Of a stretch of DNA of 64,000 nt, positions 1 to 11,656 are shown piece after piece. This stretch comes from Pseudopithomyces maydicus. Taxonomy: Eukaryota; Ascomycota; Dothideomycetes; Pleosporales; Didymosphaeriaceae. Within the stretch, counting starts at the first letter, position 1. Every line of letters starts with the position of its first letter. The DNA is taken from contig JANTUC010000007.1 in the NCBI GenBank assembly GCA_026873275.1, forward strand, positions 496,001 to 560,000, read 5' to 3'. The notes beneath the pieces are model-generated. The model was given only the letters and a program-made list of their open reading frames with translations. It had not been told where the DNA came from and searched no databases. Made by a program: the position numbers and the translations under genes.

Positions 1-42
1 TCATCCCCATAATCTGCAAGGTTTTTTTCTAACATCGCCCAG

Positions 43-464
43 GCACTCGCTCCCGCCTTTACAACTCCACCGGCTTCTTCTTCCTCACCTGGGCCGCCCA
101 CTACGTCCCCTTCTACATCATGGGCCGCCAACTCTTCCTCCACCACTACCTCCCCGCGCACCTGGCCTCCGTCCTCGTCACCGGCGCCCTCGTCGAATTC
201 ATCTTCAACATCGAGCCCGTCGAGGCTAACCCCCCCACCACCGTCACCGCAAAGGGCCACAAGCGCACGCTTAGCAAGCCTGTCCGCGAGCGCGTCACCA
301 CGCAGAGCTTGCTCGGCAGCTGGATTGCGTGTGGTGTCATTCTGGCGGCTGTCGGATGGTGCTACTTGTACTTTGCGCCGCTGACGTACGGAAAGCCGGG
401 GCTGAGCGTTGAGGAGGTGAATAACAGGAAGTGGTTGAGTTACGATTTGCACTTTGCGAAATAA
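43..464 (+). CDS. Protein O-mannosyltransferase, C-terminal exon (partial)
   Basis: This is the last exon of an ER-membrane protein O-mannosyltransferase (PMT, GT39), which transfers mannose from dolichyl-phosphate-mannose to Ser/Thr of secretory proteins. The frame is open from a 3' splice site (ctaac branch at 29-33, cag ending at 42) to the stop at 462-464. The visible stretch reads YNSTGFFFLTWAAHYVPF, then MGRQLFLHHYLPAH, a motif typical of the last PMT membrane segments. A hydrophobic segment (SWIACGVILAAVGWCYLYF) and a conserved-looking tail ending YDLHFAK follow. The tail reminds me of the Pmt4 subfamily, but that is from memory and not certain. The N-terminal catalytic part lies outside the window. 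Confidence 0.88.
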
Positions 465-1270
465 GCTGCAGGAGGCCGAGGAAGCTGTGTGAGAAGAGAA
501 GAAGGAGCTGGCGAGGAAGAAAGGGAGGTGGTTGGCCGAGTGTGAGAAAGATGATGGTGGTAGTAGTAGTAGTGATGGATGGGGGGCTTGCATACGTGCG
601 GATCACTCTTCAAATTTTTCGTCTTAGCGTGTAGGGTATACTTAAAAAGCACAGCGTGGCGCTGAAGAAATGGTGGTGATGTGTAGCTTTGACTGGTCTT
701 TTTTTCTTTGGGTTATATCCACGCTGCTCTGCTGCTATCTATCTGCTGAGGTGACACTGGTTCGGTAGTGCGTATCGGTAGAGAATTTCATATGTATGGT
801 TTGATTGAAGAGCTGTGCGCAGTGTGATGTCGTCAATAGCCATGTCAGTGAGTGAAGAAAAGTGCTTGAGTTAACAATGATGGTACGTTGTGGAGGAGGT
901 ATGAAAAGCTGATACTATTAGCCTGGCCATTGTGTGCCCTTCTGTGAAAGGGAAATTAGAATCACTGGTGGATGTGTATAAACAAAAGTGTTCTCTAGCT
1001 GCATGCCATATCATCGATCTTCTGCCTATCTAATGTCATAATCATAGCTAACATATCAAGCAGCAAGAAAAATTCCCATGAGTCGTCCGAGCATTCCTTT
1101 GAATGCTTCTGTACCAGAAACCACAGAACAAACCCGATCCTGTCTAAACACGCTGTACCAATTTACCATTCTCTACCATCGCCACCATCACCCAATCCCC
1201 CAATTTCATTAGTCCCCATTACTCCTTATCCCTCTACTGTATCCATCCCCGAAGATTACACACACCCTCC
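465..1270. other. Convergent intergenic region, no gene seen
   Basis: This stretch lies between the 3' ends of the mannosyltransferase and AMP deaminase genes. ORFs here are short and low in complexity. It probably holds the two 3' UTRs. Confidence 0.5.
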
Positions 1271-4200
1271 TCACAAATCCTCATCATCCGTATCCGCCTC
1301 CTCCATAACGCTCGTATCCTTGAACGCCACCCGTCCCGGTGTTTGCCCCGCCGCCGCAGGCGCAACATCACTGCTCTGAATGCTGCTCCTCCGCCTACGA
1401 CTAACGACGCCGGGGAACATTCTAGGCTCCGCGCCGTCGATGGTGACCACGCTCTGCGTGCGGCGAAGATCTCCGAGAGACTCCTCCGGAGACATGACAC
1501 CCGGGGTGTCCTTCGTGCGCGTTGGGGACGCGGGCTGGGTGCGCGACTCGCCTGTCGGGATGCGGGCTTGCTGCGTAGAAGTGTGGTACGCCGGGGAAGC
1601 TTCTCGAAGCCGTTGGGGTGGTCCTGGAAATTTGCGGTCGAGGGGTGCGTGTGGAGGGACGCCACGGGGGACCCGGGGTGCGTCGCGAGGTTTGAGAGGG
1701 GAGTCTGCGGGGGAGCGGAGTCCGGCTGGAGGTTTGAGGTGGTGAGTGCGTTCGAGCTGGTCTGGGAGGCGCGGGTGTAGCGCTCGATCATTGCGAGTTC
1801 GGCCATGAGGGTTTCGTGGCGGAAGGCTTCGCGGATAGAGGGGACGTTTGACTTTGCGACGTCGTTGCCCGAGACGCCGGGGAGGTGGTAGTTGGGGCCT
1901 AGGAAGCGTTGTTTGATGACGTGCTCGAAGCCGGATTGTTCGACCGAGTGCTTTGCGAGTTCGCACATGTCGACGGCGCTGAGCTTGTAGATTTGCGCGG
2001 CGACCGAGTACTCTTCGATGAGGGGCTCTTTTGTGAAGGCGAATTGCAGGGGGTCATCTGTGGACAGCGAGACGTTGAGACCGCGCCTGAAGTAGTTCAG
2101 GAAGGGGTTACGCTCGTAGGCCAAGAACAAAGCATTGTTGCTCAAGGGAGACATGGCCACTCCGATTTGCTCCAGATAGAAAATGTACTGGAGGAGCGGC
2201 ACTTTACGCAAGAGCAAGCCATGGCTAATACTATGGGTGCAAAGAACGGCAGCAGCCAAGTGATCAGTGTCACCAGCTTCACCACAGTGAGGCCGCAGCA
2301 AGAATGTGTTGAAGCCGCGCTGCTTCCGCCATACGTTCAGAGAAGCCATGTTTGCAAAAAGATAATACATCCAGTAGCTGTACGGCGGGTTTTGCTTCGT
2401 CGACCAGTTGGACGGATAAGGGAACTTCTTGTAGACTCGACGTTCGACCTTGCTCTCGTCATCGACGCTGTCGAAACCAATGACCCGCTGCAAGAAGACG
2501 TGAAGCTTGGGGTGGCTGTTTGGATCTCTAGTGACTTCGAAAAGAGGTTTGAATACATTGACAATAACTTGCTCAAAATTGTCCATCAGGCCTGAGCCCT
2601 TGTACACATCGAAGAGACGAGGAATCTGGATGAGCCACCGCACGTTGGGTGAAAAGAGTTTGTTATCGACAACCCAAGCAGCAAGCTTATCCCACTCATC
2701 AATGTCACGACCGTAAATGGAGATACGCCATTCCACGAACTGATACTTGCTGGATTCGAGATCGGAGATGACTTCCTTTGTGATCTCTGCGAGATAGCGG
2801 CCCTTGATGAAGTTGTCCGTCTTGAGGAAGATTGTACGCAGACGGGATTCGCCGACGGGGTTGTACTTCAAGTTGAACTTGTCAAAACGGTGGAAGGAAT
2901 CAGTGTGAGCCTATATCTGTTAGCTTGCTTTCACAGTCTGAATTGATCCATAAACTTACATGCATATCTAGCGTGTCGATACTGAGATCGTACGCTGTCA
3001 AGTTGATCGATTCAAACACTTCCTTCAGGGTGAGTTCCTTGCCGTCACGGAAAATTACAACCTCATCAGGAGACTTCTTCATTTTGGATTTGATAAATCG
3101 CAGCAAATGTTTTTGATTCATGCAAGCCGAGTGGTGAACGTGGGTATCGATCTTACGGACATTGTAAAAATCCCTATGTGGCACCTTTTTGGTATCGGCG
3201 GTTTCCTGATACTCGTTCAGAAGATAATAGAGATGAAATTTGCCTTCGAGATATTGTAATCGACGGAAAGCAAAGCTCTTGCTAGGGCCGTCGGACGATA
3301 TCTCGAGAATACTGTCGAGGTCCATGTAGTATTCCCGCAGCGTTGGAATGGCCACGATGGGCGTGTCGAGCTCGGCAGACTTGGAGGTCTCGTAAACTTG
3401 GAACACGCCGCTCTCATCCAGGCGGAAAGACATCTCAGAGGTGCCCGGGAGTGGCAGCAAATCTTCCATATCAAAGTCTTCTCCAATATCCTTACCCATC
3501 TTGCGAGGAGGCTTTGTAGGTGTTTCATTAGGATCAAGGACCATGCTACTCTGCAGGCTGCTCGATGCATTCTGGCGTTCTTTCTCCTTCCACACAGGCT
3601 CCGGGTGCGGTGGATAGATGCGCCAGGAAGGATCATCTTTGGGGTTGTCAAAGTTGCCCTGGAGCGATAGGCGGATGTACTTGTGGCGTAGATCAAGCAC
3701 TTTCTGGACATTTGTGTAAATGGCGCCCAACTCAGCAGCTACGCTTGCATCGTTCATGGCAAAGCCGCCTGCGCCACTTCCGATGCCCACGCCTGCACCG
3801 GCTCCGTGTATCCCTTCTTCAGCGAGCATGGGTTTGTGTTCGTGAGGTAGGCCAGGGTGTTTTGCGTGGTCTCTAGCTTGGGCGTCAGCTTGCATGGCTG
3901 CGTGGACGGGGGATGCGTCATCGTTGTCCATGGCGTAGGGGTGCAATCGCGGGTCGTGCGGTTGCTCTGCCTGTGACAGGCCAACGGGGAGTGTCAATCG
4001 TGGTCCTTGAATGGCAGGGCCAGCGTTGCTCTTCCGCGAGCGGATGCTGTCTGCCCTGCTGATGTGGTCGCCATCGCCGCCAACAAAGTTTACGGGCAGC
4101 GTCTTCGCCCGAATGACGGGGCTAAAGCTGTCGCCAGCCTGGGAGCCTCCGTACTGGCTCTCGAGCTGGTGGCGCTGGTAGAACTGCTTCGCTTCGGAAT

Positions 4201-4559
4201 GGCTCATCTGTTTCTCGGAGGCGTAGTCGTAGAATGCTGTACGTCGCTGCTTGTCGCGAGGGAGCAGTCCCTGTGCATCGTCGGCGGCACCCAGGTCCCC
4301 GTCCTCCGTGCTCGTGCCCGCAGTCGTCTGTGCTGCCGAAAGCCCCCAGCGGTGGCTTTGGGAGCGCCTCCATCGCCGGCTTCGCGGTCAGAGAATTCGG
4401 GGCTCAACTCGTCTTCTTCGGAGGACGGCATCTGGTCGTCGATGTGAGTGGCGTCCATGTCTGGAGAAGCGTCTGGCGCCGTGGAAAATGTGGCTGGAGC
4501 TGGGTGAGTCCCAATTGCACAGAGGGTCGAATGTCTGGGGAAGACATACCTTTTATCAT
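1271..4559 (-). CDS. AMP deaminase
   Basis: AMP deaminase converts AMP to IMP and ammonia in the cytosolic purine nucleotide cycle. Exons: 4559-4550, 4499-2960 and 2910-1271; introns are 50 and 49 bp. Zinc-site signatures of the adenosine/AMP deaminase superfamily are present: KIDTHVHHSACMNQKH before the second intron, then LRPHCGEAGDTDHL and SLSTDDPLQFAFTKEPLIEEY. DKQRRTAFYDYASEKQ near the N-terminus is also familiar from fungal members. The reading frame breaks twice: at C5 (4343-4347) between an acidic N-terminus and the conserved core, and at G4 (1593-1596) near the C-terminus. One extra base in each run gives a 3,192-nt CDS (1,063 aa) with an acidic tail ending DTDDEDL. Unrepaired, the C-terminal frame becomes Arg-rich nonsense. 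The first 10-nt exon is inferred from a good GTATGT donor; ATG 4608 is an alternative start. Confidence 0.9.
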
Positions 4560-5943
4560 GGTGCTGGGGCGAGGTTGAAGCAGAGCTGGTGCTGTGCTGC
4601 GCCTGCAAAATAAACCATCTCAGTGGTGGTTGAGCTGATGGACGCTAAACCCTGTGACGTTCCCCCCGCGTCGGCGTCCTCCGACTCCATTTTGGATGGC
4701 GAGACTTTCACTCAGCAGAAGCAGCATTGGGAAGTTGTGTCACCTGCATGCGCGTACGCGCACGTTAGCCACTGTGGGGTTGCGGTGAGACGCGCCGGCT
4801 ATTGTAACGATTCAGTAGCCGGGACGACGCATTGCCGTAATCTTTTGCCCGAATACACCTGCTGCGTTGCGTCTCTATGGAAAGAAAGAAAGAAAGGCAA
4901 ACGGCCCGACCCAATCGTGAACGCGACTCAGCAATGGCCCCGTACCCCGTATCCACCCCAATGATTATGCCATGGGCTGCAGTTGCGGCGCTGCATCGCA
5001 GTATTGAAATCCCAGGGTACCCATATGCCATCTTAATTGACTACCTACATAACCCAGCACGCGGTAGCTATACCTGGTAGTTTTGCCTACTCTACCCTAC
5101 TGCACTCCATTCTACTTCCCACTCTGCCTCCCACAATAAGCACCACCGCTACAACAATCGAGATGCATGAGCATGCATACTCATCATCTTGCTGATTCGA
5201 ATCCACCCAGGCACGACACCTACCGCTACCTCTATGCTTTCCGGCCGCGGTATAACCACACTACCAGTTTTTTCAGCATAGAACCACCGCGAGCTCTGAG
5301 TCACATTGATGTATGCGTCACACTTCCTGCTTGAGACGGTGAGCAAAAATGTCTGTGAATGCAGTCCAAGCCGGCAGATACCGTTCTGAGATGCGGACGT
5401 GTCGTGTTCCATGGTGCGTGCTGTATTCGTGTCTGCCAATGCTTACATAACGAGACGCATGGAAGGTGCGAAGCACGCGACGCGTTCACTCTTCCTTTCT
5501 ATTCACTGCCATGTCAACCGCGTTCCTCATCAACTTTGCATCTGCTGTCTTCGCTCATCAGGGCCATGACACGCAAAGTCGGTTCGATTCGATAACACAA
5601 TAGTAAAAGCATTCTATTTCGCGATGTGTACGCTGCATCAAAGAAACCAGTCTATCCTTCATTCCCCAGACGCATAAGATGAAAGCACTTTGACCAACTC
5701 CTCCAACCAGCTGACACCAAAACCCTCACTCCCGAAGAAATTGCGAAAGAATGTGACCTATGACACCCATGACACCTACACCGATACTCCCGTGTGCGCC
5801 TATCCGTGTGCGCCTATCCGTGTACGCCTATCTGGCTAGCCAAACGCAGGAATAGCAGGCGCCCCATATTCCTGACCGCGCGTCGGCAAGTTCACGAGGA
5901 ACTTCAAATCGGATACGGCGGTTCGTATCTCAGAGTTTGAAAA
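4560..5943. other. Intergenic region, no gene seen
   Basis: This is the upstream region of AMP deaminase and the downstream region of the small gene at 5944-6193. ORFs up to 113 codons lack recognisable motifs or coding character. The only clear structure is the short tandem repeat at 5791-5832. Confidence 0.45.
5791..5832. repeat. 14-bp tandem repeat, three copies
   Basis: The unit cgtgtgcgcctatc occurs three times head to tail, with one substitution (g to a) in the third copy. It lies downstream of the small gene at 5944-6193. Confidence 0.9.
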
Positions 5944-6193
5944 TCACTTCCCCGTGCCCGCTCCAGTCGAGGCTCCATTGGCGTTGTTGTTGCTGGATTG
6001 CGATCCTCCAGCGTAGTAAGGCTCCTCCCACGGCTTTTGGCCCAAGAAGCGCTGCATGGCCGGCGAGGTCTGGCTGGAAGATCCAGTTCCGTTCGACTTG
6101 TGAAAAATTAGTGGATTTCCAGAAGAAGAGCACGAAGGGCTTGGTTACCTGGGTACCAGACTGCGAAGGCTGCTGCTGCTCGGGGTACGACAT
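5944..6193 (-). CDS. Small conserved-looking fungal protein, 65 aa, one intron
   Basis: Exon 1 (6193-6149) encodes MSYPEQQQPSQSGTQ. A 52-bp intron (6148-6097; donor GTAACC, CTAAT branch, acceptor CACAAG) follows, and exon 2 (6096-5944) encodes the rest. The protein is rich in Ser, Gly, Gln and Asn around a compact core, AMQRFLGQKPWEEPYYAGGS, and ends GTGK. It has no signal peptide or membrane segment. The splice restores an open frame to the stop, and the core looks constrained, unlike the low-complexity flanks. I believe short proteins with this W/Y-rich core occur widely in Pezizomycotina, but I do not know a function. A longer ORF in another frame (5930-6493) overlaps it and is a shadow. 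Confidence 0.7.
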
Positions 6194-9168
6194 GTTGTTT
6201 TGAAAGAGATAGTTGAGTTTGAGGCGACTAATGGAATGTTGTGGAGAGTATATTGAGTGTGGTTGCAGTACTCGTCGAGGTGGAGAGCTGTTGGATGCTG
6301 TTCTTTGCTGCCTTCCACACCTCACCTTTTGTACTGAGAGAATGGTTCGTGCTCTTTCTCGACCGAAAGTATCAGAGATTTGCTCTCCCTGGTGTCTCGG
6401 ACCGGCCCGTCGAAAAAGGACGTCGCCAGACATACCGTGCGCTGGATAGACCTCTGATCCTCGGCACAGGAAGCCTAAGGAAGTGCGCCTCACTCGTCAC
6501 CCAAAGCGTCCTCCATGGATTACTGTCATACCTGGACGACGGCATTCAGCTGGACAAAATCTGGAGCATAGCCGTTCTTGCATCTGATTCCCTCGAGCAC
6601 AGTCCAATTTCTAATCATGACTTTACCGAACGAACGCAAAAGCCTCCCGTATGGGGGTCTGTGCCATGGAACGTCCTATCCTCTCCACAAACTAAACGGC
6701 GTTAACCGGAAGGCTTGGCTCATTTAGGTAAGACATGGGGAGTACAGCCACCTTTCGCCTATCCGGATGATAGACCGTATCCTGAGCTTCTGAGAAACGC
6801 AAATTTGAAAGAGAAAACACCAAACACACAACGCCATCCTCACTTGCAGTTCCGATTATCAAGCAATTGTCAAAGTACATTCTCTTCCCTTGGGAGTACA
6901 CGTTTTGGTTTGGCGAGACCGGATACCAGGGCTTCGGGGGCCAACAGCCCCACGATGCGGGCAGACACTCTCCAGAATGCCGACCCTAGTAAGCGAGGAG
7001 GTGTATCCACGAAGTCCGAGGTAGGGTGAAATAGCACACATTCGACCGATCTAGGGAACCGTATGGCATGGCAGTGCCACGTCGAGTGGAGTTTGATCCG
7101 TCTGTGGCTCAGCTAAGTAAGATACGCGACTCGGTACCTGAATCTAGGTAGGCAAGGTGGCGATACTTGCCTGGTATTGGCTGTATGCACATCAAATAGT
7201 CATGTTGTACAGCGTACCTGCAGGAGCCCCGATCACATTTCTAGCCACATTCTACACATGTGCCTCCGGATGACTCTCACAATGATCTACATTTCACTTG
7301 GACAGGGGCCTACGGTCAGGCTTTCTCCCAACTGATCGAGCTCCGCATGAGCGGAAGATCAGGTGATTCAATCGAAGTGAGCTCATGGACATTTCAACCG
7401 ACTTCGCCTCTGTTCACAGCCTCCCACCGCCTACGACAGCGTCATCTGGGGTGGTTCTTCTTGGCATCAAACCATCTTCCAAACCATCTCGATATGTACG
7501 CACAGTCTGACTGACACGAGGGCGTCATTGTCACCGCTGACCTCACCATGTGCGTGCAAAGCCGGAGACTTGAATGTGTTCTGTCCCCTAAATTATGGTC
7601 TCGCGAGTTCCGATTCATGACCTCCGAAGAATACTACGGGGTAGGCAACTTGCATCGACTGAACGGATCTTCACAATGACCGACTGCCAGTGAGATGGGG
7701 TCGTCAACATGTAATTCATTTCGACCAGTCTAGCGGGTCGCCGTCCTAGCAAAATCTAACAGGGGTTTGGCCAATGCTAAACTCTATCCAGTAGCATTTA
7801 TCTCAATTGGCCAGACTGCAGGTAGCTCTGGGACTCTTACGGCCTGGTGGAAACCTGAGATACCTGCCCTGCATGAGGAAACCTGCCTTGCCCCAAGCGA
7901 CTTTGGCATTCGTACACATGATCCTCCCCTACCTCGCTATTGTGGATTAACTGGGTGTTTGAGCAGCTGGCATGGGATATGGAAACTTTTCAGGTCCGGC
8001 GGATGGTTGATTCCTTATCTCGGCTGCACGACTGGTACCCTTAGGCGCCTAAGAACCACTCAATACACCAACGCACCTCATACCAAAATACTTTACGTGA
8101 ATGTTTCACGGTATAGACCAGTCATGGCGCCATGGATTCCGTACCTCACAATCTGTGGTGGCCCTTTGTACGATCCAGCAGAGCGTCAACAGATTCCATT
8201 AGCTCCTGAAAACCCACTGTTGTGGTTCTGCTATGCCCCCGACCTCGGTCTTCACCTTCGATCTCCAAGCATTCCCCTCGGCACATAGCGACGACCGATC
8301 TTCTAGATGCGAGCGATTACCTTGTCATGGGTCTGAGCTCAAGGTAGTACACGACCGTTAGCGCACGGTGCTGTATTATTTCAGAAAGGTGTTCCCTGTA
8401 TATTATCCGGCCCGGCTGACGACCTTCGATATCCTAGTGTCCACCTCGTATCGCTTTCGGCCCCTCGCGCAGACAATGGGGCTGTACCCTGTAGTTCCAT
8501 CCGAAACATTTACGATTTAATTTCTAAGATTGGACTCATACTTACATTGTCACTGCCGCGGTTGGCGAACCACTGGCATACTGGTTGAAATGGCGTTTAG
8601 GACCCATGTGCAGCAAGCATGGTGGTGGTAGCACGACGTTCAGCCTTCAGCACATGCATTGTAGGGCATGCGCCACATCGACAGAACCACTTCCACGTAC
8701 ACTGTCATCCTCTTTTTTCGCAAGAAGGTTGTCTTACTCCAGCTGTGTTTTTCAACACTCATGCACGCTTGTTCACATTGCTATCGTGGAACGCCTGAGA
8801 TTGGTTAAACCTTACGCAATGTGGCTAGAAGCCCTGGACCCCAACCCCAGATCTCTCAGACCGCAGCGCGGCACACCGGCCTTCCTTCCCGTTCGTATGC
8901 AACGGGAGCTATCTGGAGATTGCTCTACGGCCTAAGCGCCACCTCTGAAATAGCAGTCTTCCGTGCTCGCATATGGGGGTCTTTCTAGATCATGGAAGGC
9001 TTAAAATCGTATATCACTATCCTCGGCTTACTACCTTGAGAGATCCTAACCCCACGCAATAGCCTTCTAGGCAGAGACGCCTTCTCAGCCATTGTCTGAT
9101 GTGCAGATGCCGAACGCGTGGTCCATTACCCCCACTCAACTAGACCGCAGCTCTTCGACCTCATGGCC
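6194..9168. other. 3-kb stretch without a supportable gene
   Basis: Several ORFs of 80-170 codons exist (for example 7767-8288 and 8585-8935 on the plus strand), but none has a recognisable domain, credible splice sites or codon bias. No repeats were noticed. The stretch separates the conserved small gene from the lone O-methyltransferase and may be decayed accessory DNA. Confidence 0.4.
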
Positions 9169-10618
9169 TCAAGGATCCCAAACCGCCTCGACAAGGCCAA
9201 GTGCCGCCCCCGGGAGTGGCCTTGCGCCTTCAAATCGGAATCTTCTGTCACATGCGGCGAACAGCCTCGCCCAATCCTCACTATCCCTCTCCTTCCCGTT
9301 GTGTAGTTCCAGCATGCTGAGATCCATCATTCTGTGCCTTGTCAGCCCCCACTAAGAATGTTGCCTGTGGTTGATTTACCTCAAGAGCCTGCGCGTACCA
9401 TTGCTAACCATCTCATCAGGCGGAAGAACTGTCTCATTCAGCACGACTCTTGCGCCCTTTTTCAACGCTGGAATCAGCGCCCTCAATATCCTGATGGCAT
9501 AGCTATCGCTCCAATCATGCAGAATCCACCGCAAGAGGTACACATCCGCCCCCTTGACAGGCTGCTCCGTGAAAAAGTCATGCTCCATAAACTCAATCCT
9601 TCCTTCATACTCCCCTGGCAGAATCCTCCTCCCCTCCGCCACCGGCCCCGCAAAATCCTGCACCACAATCCTAACCCCCTCATTCTTCTCCGCTATCGCG
9701 CGCGCAACACGCCCGGTGCTCCCCCAACATCCACGACGGTACCATACCGCCCCCACGGCACCGCCTCAATTAGCGACCTGGTCGCGAACTCGGGCTTCGT
9801 GCGAAACGAATCCAGCATCTCCACATAGCGCCTCCCCTCTCCGCGCTCTCCGCCATCTCCACCATAAACGTCTTCTGCGTCCCGCCCGCGAGATTGAATC
9901 CCGTCTGCGCGGGGTCCTGCGCGCTGGGATGCCTCTCGAGGGCGTCGATGGTGCGCGTAGCACAGGGCCAGAGCTCGTCGACGGTGAAGGAGAGGAAGGC
10001 GCGGATGTTGGGGTCGGATAGAGAGCGAGAGATGCTGGTGTGGGCGACGACGTTGGGACGCGGCTCGGTGAAGATGTGGTGGGCTATGGCGTGGCGGAGG
10101 AGGCGTTTGAGGACGGCTTCGTTTTGGCCGGTTTGCTGGGCGAGGGCGGAGAAGGTGGTTTCGGTGGGGAAGGCGTGGAGGTTGAAGCGGAGGATGGCTT
10201 GGAGGCTGAGCAGGGTGTTGTGCTGGAGGGGGTTAGCATCTGTATAGATGAAGGACTTGGTCCTTTGTTGATTGACCAAGGCAATAAGAGAGTGATTCGC
10301 GTTAACAGTTTCTCAAGTAATCAAATATATGCCCTCTCTTCCATCTCTACCCCAGAACTCCACAAAAAATCAAACACTTACATACAACCCCATCAAGTAC
10401 TCCCCAGGCCCCACCAACAACGTCCCCAGCTCCTCCGCTGCCTCCACCACCTCCCTCCTCGCCCTCTCAAACTCCTCCCCCTGCCCCACTAGCAAGTCTG
10501 CAGGGCTATCCGGGTCGAAGCTCGGCGAGGGTAGGTTCCGAGCCTCGAGGTGCGAATTTATGAAAGACGTGTTGGAGGCGATGGCTTGGGCGAGGGCGAG
10601 GATGCGGGGATGGGCCAT
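9169..10618 (-). CDS. SAM-dependent O-methyltransferase (COMT/fungal secondary-metabolism type)
   Basis: Exons: 10618-10382, 10222-9380 and 9337-9169; introns are 159 bp (CTAAC branch just before CTCCAG) and 42 bp. The N-terminal part resembles the winged-helix dimerisation region (HNTLLSLQAILRFNLHAF). The class I methyltransferase core shows motif I VVDVGGSTGRVARAIA, then VVQDF, and the catalytic-His region LLRWILHDWSD. The C-terminus reads MMDLSMLELHNGKERD then GLVEAVWDP. Two breaks, in C4 (9834-9837) and C5 (9721-9725), must each gain one base for a 416-aa protein; motif I itself spans the second break. Relatives methylate hydroxyls of polyketides such as sterigmatocystin. No polyketide synthase or other pathway gene is beside it, so the substrate is unknown. 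Two breaks could also mean a decaying gene. Confidence 0.82.
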
Positions 10619-11656
10619 TTTGGGGGGTTTATGGGGACAAAGGTAGGTAAGTAAGGGGAGGGGGGTGGAGGAGAAGAAGGGAGGAAGAGGGATTGGTTTA
10701 TGATATGGATATGTGGAGAGTGCGGTAAATGGGGAAGTTATATGAGGCGAATGGTGAGGGGAGCAGTGAAGCTAGGTGTAGTTGCTGACGACAGCGTTGC
10801 TGGGAAGGATGGAGGATGGAGGGGTATGTGATTCTTGGTAGAGAAGTGGTGGATTGAGGCAGTATTGAGAAGTGGATCTGGATGTGGTGATGCGGTATGA
10901 ATGTTCGTTGTTCATGCATATACACCTTTTTTTACAGTTCATGGAGTGACATGGGTTTCTTCGATAATTATGCGCTTGATCAATTATGCTGCAAAACTTC
11001 CTTTCATTTCATACACACAATGAATATGCATATATCATAAAGGTTTAAATACAAAACTGCGATAGTGTAGTTGAAAATCCATCACTGATGACGCGGCTGA
11101 CGATTTCGTGATGAAAGCGATGCTGACACTGAGCGATACGCGACCAGTCAGCACCGCTGACTGAGCAAGAGCCGGCAAACTGCTAACACAGGATAGGAAA
11201 GAGAGAAACATGGTTCTTAGACTATCTATCGGGCGTGAATACTGACAGCAGGGTGCCAGTAGTTGGTTGTACACACCACCCTGATTACACATGTCTATTC
11301 TAAAGTTACATCGACTCGGTCCCATTTGAGGCAGTCATATCGGGACTTCTTGACTCCATATCATATCCAGAGTATCAATAATTTTCTACGCTTTGACCTC
11401 CCTGAATGTGGTAGTTCGAGGTAGAAAGGATTTAGACAGGAACAGTATGTAGTTCGAATACGGCATGTTAACCTACCGGCTCGCTGCCACAGAGAATGTG
11501 GGAGCGTATCACAGAAATATGTATAATTTAAGAACACACACGAATAAGCTACAAAAAGCTAGACGACGCAATGTTGGATCTTTGTTGGCTTCACGCCTTC
11601 TATGGGGTATCGGGGAGAAGAGAAAATACGACGGCGCACGCTCGTCCGCTCAGCGC
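10619..11656. other. Intergenic region, no gene seen
   Basis: This holds the O-methyltransferase upstream region and the MTD1 3' flank. The ORFs at 10698-10925 and 11035-11325 (minus strand) lack motifs. Bases about 10,930-11,060 are AT-rich. Confidence 0.4.

Noticed and set aside
1234..1600. The Arg-rich C-terminus of AMP deaminase in the unrepaired frame
   Set aside because: The alternative frame gives Ser/Thr/Pro-rich then acidic sequence ending at 1271, as is usual for a natural tail, and needs only one base in G4.
1909..2595. Plus-strand ORF of 228 codons
   Set aside because: It is the shadow of the AMP deaminase catalytic region on the other strand.
6241..6705. Plus-strand ORF of 154 codons upstream of the small gene
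   Set aside because: It overlaps the promoter of the 65-aa gene, shows no motif and has a composition like non-coding DNA.
7767..8288. Plus-strand ORF of 173 codons in the 3-kb gap
   Set aside because: It has no domain, no hydrophobic or helical pattern, no splice support and no neighbour that would give it a context.
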